A stretch of 5,782 nt of DNA from Clostridiales bacterium. Lineage in GTDB: Bacteria > Bacillota_A > Clostridia > Lachnospirales > Lachnospiraceae. Positions 1-5,782 of the stretch are shown piece by piece (within the stretch, counting starts at the first letter, position 1; every line of letters starts with the position of its first letter). The notes beneath the pieces were generated by a model, which worked only from the letters and a program-made list of their open reading frames with translations, ran no database searches and was not told the DNA's origin. Where the stretch lies: NCBI GenBank assembly GCA_030154385.1, contig JASKJZ010000179.1, positions 1 through 5,782 on the forward strand. The letters run 5' to 3'. A program made the translations under genes and the position numbers.

Positions 1-710
1 AGCGATTTTGTTCAATTACAAGTTGGTGACACCTTTACATTTAAAATGGCACATGGAGAAGATACCGTCTATGTTGCCGGGGTACTTTCAAACAGTTCAT
101 TTGTCAGTGAAGAAGGAAAACAAACCGTTGTTTGTTCCGAGCAGACATTTCAAGATTTAACTGGAGAGCAAGGATATTCAGTGATAGATATACAGCTTGC
201 AAGAAACGCAAGCGAGGATACAGTCACACAACTACGTGGAATTACTTCATCGGAAGAGATTTTTCAGATCAACGAGAGGTCAATGCAAGAGCCAAAGCAG
301 CATACTACTCCTTTGCATTGTTTATTTATGGCTTTCTTGTAATAATCGCGTCTATTACTGTATTCAATATAATTAATAGCATGAACAACAGCATTTCTAA
401 CAGGAAAAACAGATATGGTGTAATGAAAGCAATTGGAATGACAGGAAAACAACTTCACCATATGGTGATTGTTGAAGCGGCAACCTATGCGATATGCGGT
501 TGTCTGGCTGGAATCATTACGGGTCTTCCTATTCACAGGCTGATATTTCAAATGATGATAACGTCACAAAGGGGACTTAGTTGGCAAGTGCCCTTTGGAA
601 CGCTTACAATAATAATCGGCATTACTATATTATCAACGGTTTTGTCCGTCATACGTCCGGTACAAACACTTAATAAAATGAGTGTTACAGATATTGTCAA
701 CGCGCAATAA
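1..710 (+). pseudogene. FtsX-family ABC transporter permease, C-terminal part, frameshifted
   Basis: This is the 3' end of an integral-membrane ABC permease of the MacB/FtsX type; the start lies outside the window. Bases 1 to about 263 read in frame 1 as the extracytoplasmic domain (VGDTFTF, YVAGVLSNSSF, VCSEQTF, VIDIQL). From about 261 the protein continues in frame 3 with FSDQREVNARAKAAYYSFAL, then three membrane segments (around YSFALFIYGFLVIIASITVF, VEAATYAICGCLAGIITGLP and LTIIIGITILSTVLSVI) and ends in DIVNAQ, the usual end of this family. Left uncorrected, frame 1 stops at 340-342, before the membrane segments. The shift falls on a five-T run (260-264); a sixth T gives an uninterrupted EEIFSDQRE reading. 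Permeases of this kind usually work with a separate ATPase and often sit beside two-component genes, as here. It is either a real pseudogene or a one-base sequencing error. The family call is confident; substrate is unknown. Confidence 0.88.
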
Positions 711-730
711 AAGACTGAAACATAGAATAG

Positions 731-776
731 GGGAGCACTGTAATTCGGATCAAATAATCTGATTTACAGTGCTTCC
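731..776. other. long imperfect hairpin without a T-tract
   Basis: An inverted repeat follows the permease stop. AGCACTGTAA (734-743) pairs perfectly with TTACAGTGCT (764-773), an inner TCGGAT (745-750) pairs with ATCTGA (757-762) with one G-T pair, and GGG/TCC extends the base of the stem. The loop is six bases. No run of T follows on either strand, so it is not a textbook intrinsic terminator. It could be a weak terminator for the permease, an mRNA 3'-end stabiliser, or a small palindromic repeat element. Confidence 0.6.
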
Positions 777-818
777 TTACGTGTTAAATGGATATTTATG
801 CTTGTATGAAAAATGAAC

Positions 819-847
819 TTGTTTCTATCTGAAAATTAAGCTATGAT
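819..847 (+). promoter_or_regulatory. sigma-A-type promoter of the response regulator
   Basis: TTGTTT (819-824, 3/6 to TTGACA) and TATGAT (842-847, 5/6 to TATAAT) are separated by exactly 17 bases. Transcription would start near 854, giving a leader of about 36 bases before the ATG at 890. It lies downstream of the hairpin, so the regulator has its own promoter rather than depending on permease read-through. Confidence 0.6.
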
Positions 848-889
848 AGGAAGGCAGTGAACATATATAGCATAAGGAGAGCCACTTAT

Positions 890-1393
890 ATGATAAAAAT
901 TGCAATTTGTGATGATATGCCAGAACAGCTTGCAAAAATGAATGCCTACATAGAGGAATATATGATACAAAATGGTCTGTGTGCTGAGATTCGGCAGTTC
1001 TTACATCCGGATCGATTGCTATGCGCAGTACAAGAGGAGATATTTCAACTTTGCGTATTGGATATTGTGATGCCTATGGTCAACGGTATTGAACTTGGTA
1101 AGGAAATTAGACGGATTGATCGCGAGGTACAAATTATTTATATTACGACAGAGCCCCAATTTGCGCTACAGACGTATGTAGCGAATCCGGTAAATTATTT
1201 GATCAAGCCCATTGACAAAGAACAATTATTTCAGACGCTGACATTTGCATTTCTTAAAATTGATCGAACCAAAGAGGTAGAATTTTGTGTAAAAACTGCC
1301 CAAGGACTGCGAGTGCTTTACCTATCGGAGCTATTGTACTTGGAATATTGCAATCAATCAAACAACCAAACAAGTAAGGCAAAGCTATTGTGA
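890..1393 (+). CDS. LytTR-type (AgrA/LytR-like) response regulator, truncated in the DNA-binding domain
   Basis: A cytoplasmic phosphorylation-dependent transcription regulator, 167 aa as read against roughly 235-250 aa for intact relatives. Residues 1-120 are a complete receiver domain: acidic pair D8-D9 (MIKIAICDD), phosphoacceptor D58 in VLDIVMP, T86/T87 in YITTE, and conserved K106 in YLIKP. Residues about 130-155 (CVKTAQGLRVLYLSELLYLE) are the beginning of a LytTR DNA-binding domain. After EYCN (residue 155) the homology stops and the last 12 residues (QSNNQTSKAKLL) do not look like LytTR. The ATG at 890 is preferred to the in-frame GTG at 857 because AAGGAG at 874-879 lies 10 bases before it and MIKIAICDD is the normal start. 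Phosphotransfer could still occur, but the product should not bind DNA normally. The sequence runs directly into a kinase remnant, indicating a deletion between two formerly adjacent genes. Confidence 0.88.
   Translation: MIKIAICDDMPEQLAKMNAYIEEYMIQNGLCAEIRQFLHPDRLLCAVQEEIFQLCVLDIVMPMVNGIELGKEIRRIDREVQIIYITTEPQFALQTYVANPVNYLIKPIDKEQLFQTLTFAFLKIDRTKEVEFCVKTAQGLRVLYLSELLYLEYCNQSNNQTSKAKLL
1351..1374 (+). repeat. six tandem CAAN tetranucleotides at the gene junction
   Basis: CAAT, CAAT, CAAA, CAAC, CAAA and CAAG follow one another without interruption. The tract starts exactly where LytTR similarity ends and lies 12 bases before the recognisable kinase sequence begins. In the regulator frame it encodes NQSNNQTS; in the kinase frame, INQTTKQ. 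Confidence 0.75.
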
Positions 1394-1802
1394 AAATCCT
1401 GCGGTTAACGCAGCAGTTTGTCACTATGCTAGACTAGCAGAACAAGCGGGGATATCATTAAAAATTGCACTGGATATTTCTACGGATATTGCAGTGGATT
1501 CTTTGGAGCTTTCCATGGCGGTTTCGAATCTTTTTGAAAATGCGATTACCGCCTGCAAAACGCTAGCGGATAAAAAGTCATGTGAAATCCGTTTAATCTG
1601 TAAAAATATGGGGCGTTTGCTTTTGGAGATGGAAAACACCTGCCCAAAAGGCGTACAATTGGACGAGAACGGCTATCCCATTGCCTTAGAAGAAGGTCAT
1701 GGAATTGGCAGTAAAAGTGTCATTGCATTCGCAAAGAAATACGACGGTGAATTGTTTTATGAAGTACAAGAAGAATCGTTTCGGGTTCGGCTGCTAATAT
1801 AG
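1353..1802 (+). pseudogene. AgrC-like GHKL sensor histidine kinase, C-terminal remnant
   Basis: This reads in a different frame from the regulator and has no usable start. From 1386 it gives YCENPAVNAAVCHYARLAEQ, the segment that links dimerisation and ATPase domains in AgrC-type kinases. It continues with the N-box NLFENAITAC (1527-1556), an ENTCP strand, and the nucleotide-binding GHGIG (1695-1709), ending in RVRLLI at a TAG (1800-1802). About 138 recognisable codons remain. The N-terminal membrane sensor and the H-box region with the phosphorylated histidine, together usually about 300 residues, are absent. Such kinases are normally encoded beside their LytTR regulator, so this is the partner of the regulator at 890 after loss of the sequence between. 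The exact left edge is uncertain (1353-1386). The internal GTG at 1494 has no convincing ribosome site. A free ATPase domain is probably not functional. Confidence 0.85.
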
Positions 1803-1809
1803 AAAAATA

Positions 1810-1826
1810 GGGAGCCAAAGGCTCCC
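1810..1826. terminator. bidirectional intrinsic terminator between convergent genes
   Basis: GGGAGCC (1810-1816), loop AAA, GGCTCCC (1820-1826): a perfect 7-bp GC-rich stem. On the plus strand it is followed by TTAAATTTTAAATTTT; on the minus strand by TATTTTTC. It ends transcription of the regulator/kinase region from the left and of the chemoreceptor gene from the right, whose TAA abuts the stem. Confidence 0.88.
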
Positions 1827-3536
1827 TTAAATTTTAAATTTTCCAATTGCCAGCTTAAGTCGGTTGGTATTCTCCTTACTGCGATCCATTTGTTCTTTTA
1901 CTTGACTTACTTTCGTGACGATAGCAATCGTTTTGTCTGCGATAATCTGATTTCCGCTCGCTCCTTCATTTACCGTTAGTGTCACCTCATTAATCGCATT
2001 TAAAACGCCCTCTATGGAGGCGGCTAATTCTTGTGAGGTAGCACTAAAATCGGTGATAAGCTCGTCAACAAAAGCGGCATCCTTACTATATTGTTCTCCA
2101 GTATTTTTTTGATTATCGTAGTCCTTTTTGACGGTAGTATCAATAAAGTGCATGATTTCTCCAGAGCTATTGGACAAATCTCGTACAGAAGCAACGACCT
2201 CTTCGGTAAGGCTTTGAATCTGCGTTACGGTACTTCTTGAATCTTCTGCCAGGGTTCGGATTTCGTCTGCAACCACGGCAAAGCCCTTTCCAGCTTCCCC
2301 TGCTCTGGCAGCTTCTATGGCAGCATTTAGAGCAAGAAGGTTGGTCTGAGAAGAAATTTGAAGGATTCCTTCCGATAATACGGTTATCTGATTCACCACC
2401 TCTGATTTTTTCAAAGCAGCTTCCATTTTTTTCTTCGTAATATCATAAATTTCATCGGCTTGTTTTTGGGAGGTTTCCGCATTAATCTTAAGCCGTTCTG
2501 CACGCTCACTAATTTCTCTTACTTCGGTGGAACCTTCCTGCGCCTTTTTGGCAATGGATATAACGGCCTCTTGTATTTCATGGGAAGAGGCATTAACCTC
2601 TTGTGCCGAAGCTGCTGTTTCTTCGCTTCCAGCCGCCATTTGTTCGACTGCGGCGGAGGTGTCTTCAACCGAAGCGTTTAAGTCATTCAGATAGTCTGCT
2701 ACATGTACACTGGCTTCTTCTACATGCTCTGCACTTGCATTTACTTCCGTTAGTATTGCTCGGATATTTTGTAAAAATGTGTTTGTACTAGTGGCTAAAT
2801 CACCAATTTCGTCCTTAGAATTAATCGAAATGCTTTGCGTCAAATCGCCTCCGCGCTCTGCGAGCTCGCTTAGTGCTTTTTGTAGCTTTCCGATTGGTCG
2901 AAGGATACTCGTGATTAGGAAGAGGGCAGCAAGAAGCAGAAAGAGGACGATTCCAGTGTTAATGATAACCATGGTTGTAAGCGTTCTTTTATAAAGCTTG
3001 TCTCCATAGCTACTAGCATCAGTGGCAGACTGCTTGCTCATATCTATTAATTCTGCCACCTGCGACTGAAGATCGTCTCTTGCCTTTTTGGAGTCACCAT
3101 TTAAAAGAGCCATTGCTTCTTCTGTCTTTAATTGCTGGCTGAGTGCTATCATATTTGGATGAATGCCCAGATAGGTTTTCCAGTCTGCGTAAACAAGAGA
3201 AATCTTATCGGTATAATCTTGTGGCAAGGGGAGTTCGGAAAAAGCCTTCATTTTTTCTTCTACAGAAGCGGCTATGGTATCGGCTTCTTGTTCGTATTTT
3301 GTCATGGATGTTTCGTCTACGGCAATCACATGCTGTAGTTCTTTGATACGGTAATTTGCAATATCTGCCTTGATTGAATTTACATATACAGAAGCTGGTA
3401 GCCACTGCTCTTCGATTACCGTGGATTGAAAGTTTACTACATTAAGTTTATTAATGGAGTAAATGGAAGTGAAAATTACTACACCAATGATAATAATAAA
3501 GGTCAGGAAGAGTTTTGCTTTAATAGTAAACTTCAT
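1827..3536 (-). CDS. methyl-accepting chemotaxis protein with 4-helix-bundle sensor domain
   Basis: A 569-aa membrane chemoreceptor that senses an extracellular ligand and controls CheA kinase through CheW. Order: short cytoplasmic basic end (MKFTIKAK), TM1 about 8-26 ([13 protein letters not shown]), extracellular region about 27-185 resembling the 4HB_MCP family, TM2 about 188-211 ([20 protein letters not shown]), HAMP about 212-263 (RPIGKL to DEIGDLA), then a long coiled-coil signalling domain. The hairpin tip is unmistakable at about 394-425: [20 protein letters not shown], then [16 protein letters not shown]. Glu/Gln/Ala-rich helices flanking it are candidate methylation regions. No C-terminal CheR-binding pentapeptide is seen; the protein ends GKFKI. 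The ATG at 3536-3534 is chosen because AAAAGGAG lies 9 bases upstream; the upstream in-frame ATG at 3602 falls in the -35 box. The gene is intact and has its own promoter and terminator, implying a motile host. The ligand cannot be told from sequence. Confidence 0.95.
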   Translation of the reverse strand: MKFTIKAKLFLTFIIIIGVVIFTSIYSINKLNVVNFQSTVIEEQWLPASVYVNSIKADIANYRIKELQHVIAVDETSMTKYEQEADTIAASVEEKMKAFSELPLPQDYTDKISLVYADWKTYLGIHPNMIALSQQLKTEEAMALLNGDSKKARDDLQSQVAELIDMSKQSATDASSYGDKLYKRTLTTMVIINTGIVLFLLLAALFLITSILRPIGKLQKALSELAERGGDLTQSISINSKDEIGDLATSTNTFLQNIRAILTEVNASAEHVEEASVHVADYLNDLNASVEDTSAAVEQMAAGSEETAASAQEVNASSHEIQEAVISIAKKAQEGSTEVREISERAERLKINAETSQKQADEIYDITKKKMEAALKKSEVVNQITVLSEGILQISSQTNLLALNAAIEAARAGEAGKGFAVVADEIRTLAEDSRSTVTQIQSLTEEVVASVRDLSNSSGEIMHFIDTTVKKDYDNQKNTGEQYSKDAAFVDELITDFSATSQELAASIEGVLNAINEVTLTVNEGASGNQIIADKTIAIVTKVSQVKEQMDRSKENTNRLKLAIGKFKI

Positions 3537-3545
3537 ATATAGTAT

Positions 3546-3554
3546 CTCCTTTTT
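3546..3554 (-). promoter_or_regulatory. ribosome binding site of the chemoreceptor gene
   Basis: The minus strand reads AAAAGGAG ending at 3546, nine bases before the ATG at 3536. This fixes the start and rules out the 22-residue longer reading from 3602. Confidence 0.8.
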
Positions 3555-3573
3555 TGTATTAAATGATGTTTGT

Positions 3574-3602
3574 ATTATAACATGAAAGAGTAAAAACTTC
3601 AA
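3574..3602 (-). promoter_or_regulatory. extended -10 promoter of the chemoreceptor gene
   Basis: On the minus strand TTGAAG (3602-3597, 4/6 to consensus) is followed after 17 bases by a perfect TATAAT (3579-3574), with TGT directly in front making an extended -10 (TGnTATAAT). Transcription would start near 3567, about 31 bases before the start codon. It resembles a housekeeping sigma-A promoter rather than a flagellar sigma-D one (TAAA/CCGATAT). Confidence 0.75.
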
Positions 3603-3627
3603 TTTATATGTTTAGAAGATGTGAAAA

Positions 3628-3646
3628 ATGTAAATAAATGTAAATA
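3628..3646. repeat. direct repeat ATGTAAATA x2, 10-bp period
   Basis: ATGTAAATA occurs at 3628-3636 and again at 3638-3646, one helical turn apart, about 26 bases upstream of the chemoreceptor -35 box. Its placement fits an activator site or an AT-rich upstream promoter element, but it may be chance in AT-rich DNA. Confidence 0.35.
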
Positions 3647-3657
3647 GTAATGAAATC

Positions 3658-3678
3658 ATGAATTCATAACATGAATTC
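3658..3678. repeat. ATGAATTC direct repeat containing a palindrome
   Basis: ATGAATTCAT (3658-3667) is a perfect 10-bp palindrome, and ATGAATTC recurs at 3671-3678, with start points 13 bases apart. It lies between the two divergent genes and could be an operator for either; no function is shown. Confidence 0.35.
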
Positions 3679-3729
3679 AAATTTTTTATTTTAACCATCA
3701 TATATTCTAATCACATGGAATTTCGAGTC

Positions 3730-3767
3730 AAAAAAGATACCTTTCAGGTAAAGGGTATCTTTTTTTT
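3730..3767. terminator. strong A/T-flanked terminator hairpin in the divergent gap
   Basis: AAAAAAGATACC (3730-3741) pairs with GGTATC plus T run (3754-3765), with inner CCTTT/AAAGG pairing possible if one G bulges. Eight T follow on the plus strand (3760-3767) and a matching A run precedes it, so it can act in both directions. No gene ends just before it on the plus strand, and none starts behind it on the minus strand. It sits about 35 bases before the ribosome site of the surface-protein gene, so it could be an attenuator in that gene's leader, the end of a small transcript, or a block on stray transcription. Confidence 0.8.
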
Positions 3768-3800
3768 AAGAAAATCATGTAAGATGATAAAAAATAGTGG

Positions 3801-3818
3801 AAGGAGTTATGAAAAGTG
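3801..3818 (+). promoter_or_regulatory. ribosome site that selects a GTG start
   Basis: AAGGAG (3801-3806) lies 9 bases before GTG at 3816-3818. The nearer ATG at 3809 is only 2 bases from the site and opens a four-codon frame (MKSV, stop) overlapping the GTG. Hence GTG is the likely start of the large surface-protein gene. Confidence 0.75.
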
Positions 3819-5782
3819 TTTAGGAGAGAGAAAAAAAAGCGATTTTTGCGTTCTGGAACTGCCTTGTTTCTAGCAATTGTTGTTCTTATGACATCCATTG
3901 TACCAGATGGTGGGGCAATTACGGTATCAGCAGCAAAAGCAAAAACAAATATTGCCTCAACTACTCAGGCAAAGAAAACGAAAGCGAAAGTGGCAACAGT
4001 GGCAACTCAGACTGCGCTTAATAATGCGTTGTCGGACAAAACAATTACAAAAATTACAATTAAGACAACAAAGACACGAACCTTTACCGTTCCTAAAAAA
4101 TCCTATCAAACAAAGACCTTAGTGATTTCTGCTGCAAAGGCAACACTAGTTAATCAGGGTATTTTTTCGAGCATTGTTGTCACAAATGCTAGAACAATTA
4201 AGGATTTTGCAGACGGAAATAATGTTGTAATCAACGACGCCAAGCTGACCTATCAAGCGAATAATGGGGCAAAGGTAGAAAAGCTGACGTTTGCAAGAAA
4301 TGGTGCGAAGGCTACCATTTCAGCAGATGGGGAAATTGGACAGATTCTTTTGGTGAACAAGGCAGCACTTGTCATCAAAGGGACTAGTACAAAAAAAATA
4401 CCGATACAGGTTCAGAAAAAAGCGAAAGGCTCTTCACTTACCGCTTCTATACCAGCAAATATCGAGACGGAAGCGGATGCAAATATTGTGCTCAAGGTGG
4501 GAGCAGAGGGAAGTCAGATTACGTCCACGAACCAGGATTTAAAGCTGACGATATCCAATCAGACAAGGAAACGAGTTGTTTACAAAACACCGAGTGAAAA
4601 ACGTTATATTGGCATAAAGGAGACGGTGTCCGATGACGGAAATGCATCTGGGGAGGAAGATTCAGCCTCACCTTCTCCTGTTCCGACGAAGGAGCCAAAG
4701 AAGGACTATGGAAATGGTGGGAATTCTGAAGACGTCTTTTCGGTTCACTTTGAATCGAATGGCGGAACAAGTATAGAACCACTTTCGGTTCAAAATGGAG
4801 AGACCACAGGTACACTGCCAACACCGCAAAAGGACAACAGTATTTTTCTTGGTTGGTATATCGATGCAGGATTTCAAAAGCAATTTGCAGAAAGCACACC
4901 AATATTAAAGGATATTACGCTCTATGCGAGATATTCTGAAATAATGACGGAGCAGAAAGCGTTGGATGATTCGTTTGCACTCGCCGATCAGGCGGCGAAT
5001 CTTTCCTTTTCGATTGTGTCAAGTGATGCCACCATGACAACAAACGGTGTTTTAAGTGGAGTAACTTTGACTGCAGGAGGTGCTGATGCGGTTATCTTAA
5101 AAGCAACGGGAAGTACCGGAAGCTTTGTAATAACAGCACAAGATGGTTTTGTTGCGGGCGCTTCTTATACCTTGACCTTAACGGATAGCAAATTATCCTT
5201 TGAAGGAAAAGATGGTACGGTTCGCAAATGTGATTTTAGTATTAAAAAGGCTGAGGTGTATAACATTGCCTTTGATGAGGGGATTATTTATATACCGGAG
5301 AGTAATGTCAGCAATATGACACAGGAGGGAGAGCAGGTTAATGCACTTTCCGTTCCAGTCGTGGGCTTTGACAGCTCAAGCAGTACGGATGTTACGACGT
5401 ATGGTTCCTTTACGTATGCAGGGAACAAACAGCTTTCAATTGGTGATGTTCTTTGCATTTATAGTGAGAATAAGCCAACGGCACCAGTAAATGGAGATGA
5501 CTCCGCTTATTTGGATGATGATATTGCCTATATCAAAGTGGTAAGCGTATCAGGAAGTATAGGAAGCCAAACGGTTCAATACACAGATGCAGATGCGAAG
5601 GAAGTTATTTTTACACCAGATGTTCTTCCTTTAGCAGCAGGTGCGGATACCAAGATGGTAAACTATGTACCAGCAACGAGTGATCAGGAAGGGTCATTTA
5701 CGATTGCTGTTTCGGATTGGGACTTTGCTTCCTATACCGAGATGGGACTATCGGATAAAACGACAGTAGAAAAAGGGGATTT
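3816..5782 (+). CDS. large secreted surface protein with InlB-type (Listeria-Bacteroides) repeat, 3' end outside the window
   Basis: An open frame of 655 codons with no stop runs off the right edge. Residues 1-39 are a signal peptide: basic RREKKKRFLR, hydrophobic core ALFLAIVVLMTSIV, likely cleavage after VSA (about 39). Residues about 40-105 are very rich in Lys, Thr and Ala. Residues about 75-250 show short alternating beta strands (ITKITIKTTKTRTFTVP, KLTFARNGAKATIS, ILLVNKAALVIKGT), consistent with a beta-helix or beta-solenoid. An acidic Ser/Pro linker lies at about 278-303 (SGEEDSASPSPVP). Residues about 308-373 are a single InlB-type repeat: FESNGGTSIEPL, LPTPQKDN, FLGWYID, ITLYARY. 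The remainder, about 380-655, is beta-rich sequence I cannot assign, with one Ig-like-looking stretch (LSFSIVSSDA to CDFSI). It is probably exported and cell-surface attached or secreted, but any anchor (LPXTG, SLH) would be beyond the window. Adhesion is plausible, not shown. Confidence 0.88.
   Translation, partial: MFRREKKKRFLRSGTALFLAIVVLMTSIVPDGGAITVSAAKAKTNIASTTQAKKTKAKVATVATQTALNNALSDKTITKITIKTTKTRTFTVPKKSYQTKTLVISAAKATLVNQGIFSSIVVTNARTIKDFADGNNVVINDAKLTYQANNGAKVEKLTFARNGAKATISADGEIGQILLVNKAALVIKGTSTKKIPIQVQKKAKGSSLTASIPANIETEADANIVLKVGAEGSQITSTNQDLKLTISNQTRKRVVYKTPSEKRYIGIKETVSDDGNASGEEDSASPSPVPTKEPKKDYGNGGNSEDVFSVHFESNGGTSIEPLSVQNGETTGTLPTPQKDNSIFLGWYIDAGFQKQFAESTPILKDITLYARYSEIMTEQKALDDSFALADQAANLSFSIVSSDATMTTNGVLSGVTLTAGGADAVILKATGSTGSFVITAQDGFVAGASYTLTLTDSKLSFEGKDGTVRKCDFSIKKAEVYNIAFDEGIIYIPESNVSNMTQEGEQVNALSVPVVGFDSSSSTDVTTYGSFTYAGNKQLSIGDVLCIYSENKPTAPVNGDDSAYLDDDIAYIKVVSVSGSIGSQTVQYTDADAKEVIFTPDVLPLAAGADTKMVNYVPATSDQEGSFTIAVSDWDFASYTEMGLSDKTTVEKGD
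4737..4934 (+). other. InlB-type B-repeat domain within the surface protein
   Basis: The conserved pattern F-x-S-N-G-G-T, followed by L-P-x-P, G-W-Y-x-D and I-T-L-Y-A-R-Y, is complete in about 66 residues. It matches the Listeria-Bacteroides repeat family (Flg_new), found in secreted and surface proteins of Firmicutes and Bacteroidetes. Only one copy is seen here; the family often occurs in several copies. Confidence 0.85.

Noticed and set aside
132..260. Open reading in frame 3 upstream of the permease frameshift, starting at an ATG at 132
   Set aside because: Only the part after about 261 resembles the permease; the earlier residues are an out-of-frame shadow and the ATG has no ribosome site.
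259..266. Programmed -1 frameshifting at ATTTTTC in the permease
   Set aside because: The zero-frame codons ATT TTT do not form an X_XXY_YYZ slippery heptamer, no stimulatory structure is evident, and permeases of this family are not known to need frameshifting.
857..889. GTG at 857 as the response-regulator start
   Set aside because: It lies only a few bases after the expected transcription start, has no AAGGAG at suitable distance, and adds residues not typical of receiver domains.
1494..1802. GTG at 1494 as the start of a small free-standing ATPase protein
   Set aside because: It lies inside conserved kinase sequence, which is continuous upstream to 1386, and no convincing ribosome site precedes it.
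3537..3602. 22-residue N-terminal extension of the chemoreceptor from ATG at 3602
   Set aside because: The extension overlaps the -35 and -10 boxes and the ribosome site; the ATG at 3536 has ideal spacing and begins just before TM1.
3608..3637. Nine-codon plus-strand frame MFRRCEKCK with a CxxC-like pattern
   Set aside because: Too short, no ribosome site, and placed in the upstream region of the opposing promoter; probably chance.
3898..4122. Gln/Arg-rich 74-aa plus-strand frame
   Set aside because: It is an out-of-frame shadow of the surface-protein gene; its composition reflects the Lys/Thr/Ala codons of the true frame.
4519..4902. 127-aa minus-strand frame opposite the surface-protein gene
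   Set aside because: No ribosome site or family resemblance, and it lies fully antisense to a well-supported coding frame with an InlB-type repeat.

Overview
The window looks like chromosomal DNA of a motile, low-to-mid-GC Gram-positive anaerobe, most likely a Lachnospiraceae-type Firmicute (Roseburia/Eubacterium-like). This is inferred from AAGGAG ribosome sites, sigma-A-like promoters, an AgrA/AgrC-type LytTR-GHKL pair beside an FtsX-type ABC permease, a 4-helix-bundle chemoreceptor, and a Lys/Thr-rich surface protein with a Listeria-Bacteroides (InlB-type) repeat. No RNA gene, IS element or CRISPR array is visible.

Left part (1-1802, + strand): the remains of a peptide-sensing or antibiotic-resistance-style module. 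First is the 3' end of an FtsX-family permease whose frame breaks at a T5 run near 260; one extra T would restore it. After a 180-base gap holding a long hairpin and a good promoter comes a LytTR-type response regulator with an intact receiver domain. It stops early in its DNA-binding domain because it runs directly into the last ~140 codons of an AgrC-like GHKL histidine kinase. A tract of six CAAN tetranucleotides (1351-1374) sits at the join. All three genes are therefore damaged as read.

Middle (1803-3602): a bidirectional terminator separates the kinase remnant from a convergent, intact methyl-accepting chemotaxis protein on the minus strand (569 aa: TM, 4-helix sensor, TM, HAMP, signalling hairpin) with a clear extended -10 promoter.

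Divergent gap (3537-3815): the MCP promoter, AT-rich direct repeats and a palindrome, and a strong A-tract/T-tract terminator hairpin with no obvious gene in front of it.

Right part (3816-5782, + strand): the N-terminal 655 codons of a large secreted surface protein starting at GTG. It has a signal peptide, a basic beta-rich segment, an acidic/Pro linker, one InlB-type repeat, and further beta-rich sequence running off the edge.

Taken together: a decayed ligand-sensing/transport module beside two cell-envelope genes (chemoreceptor and surface protein) that look functional.
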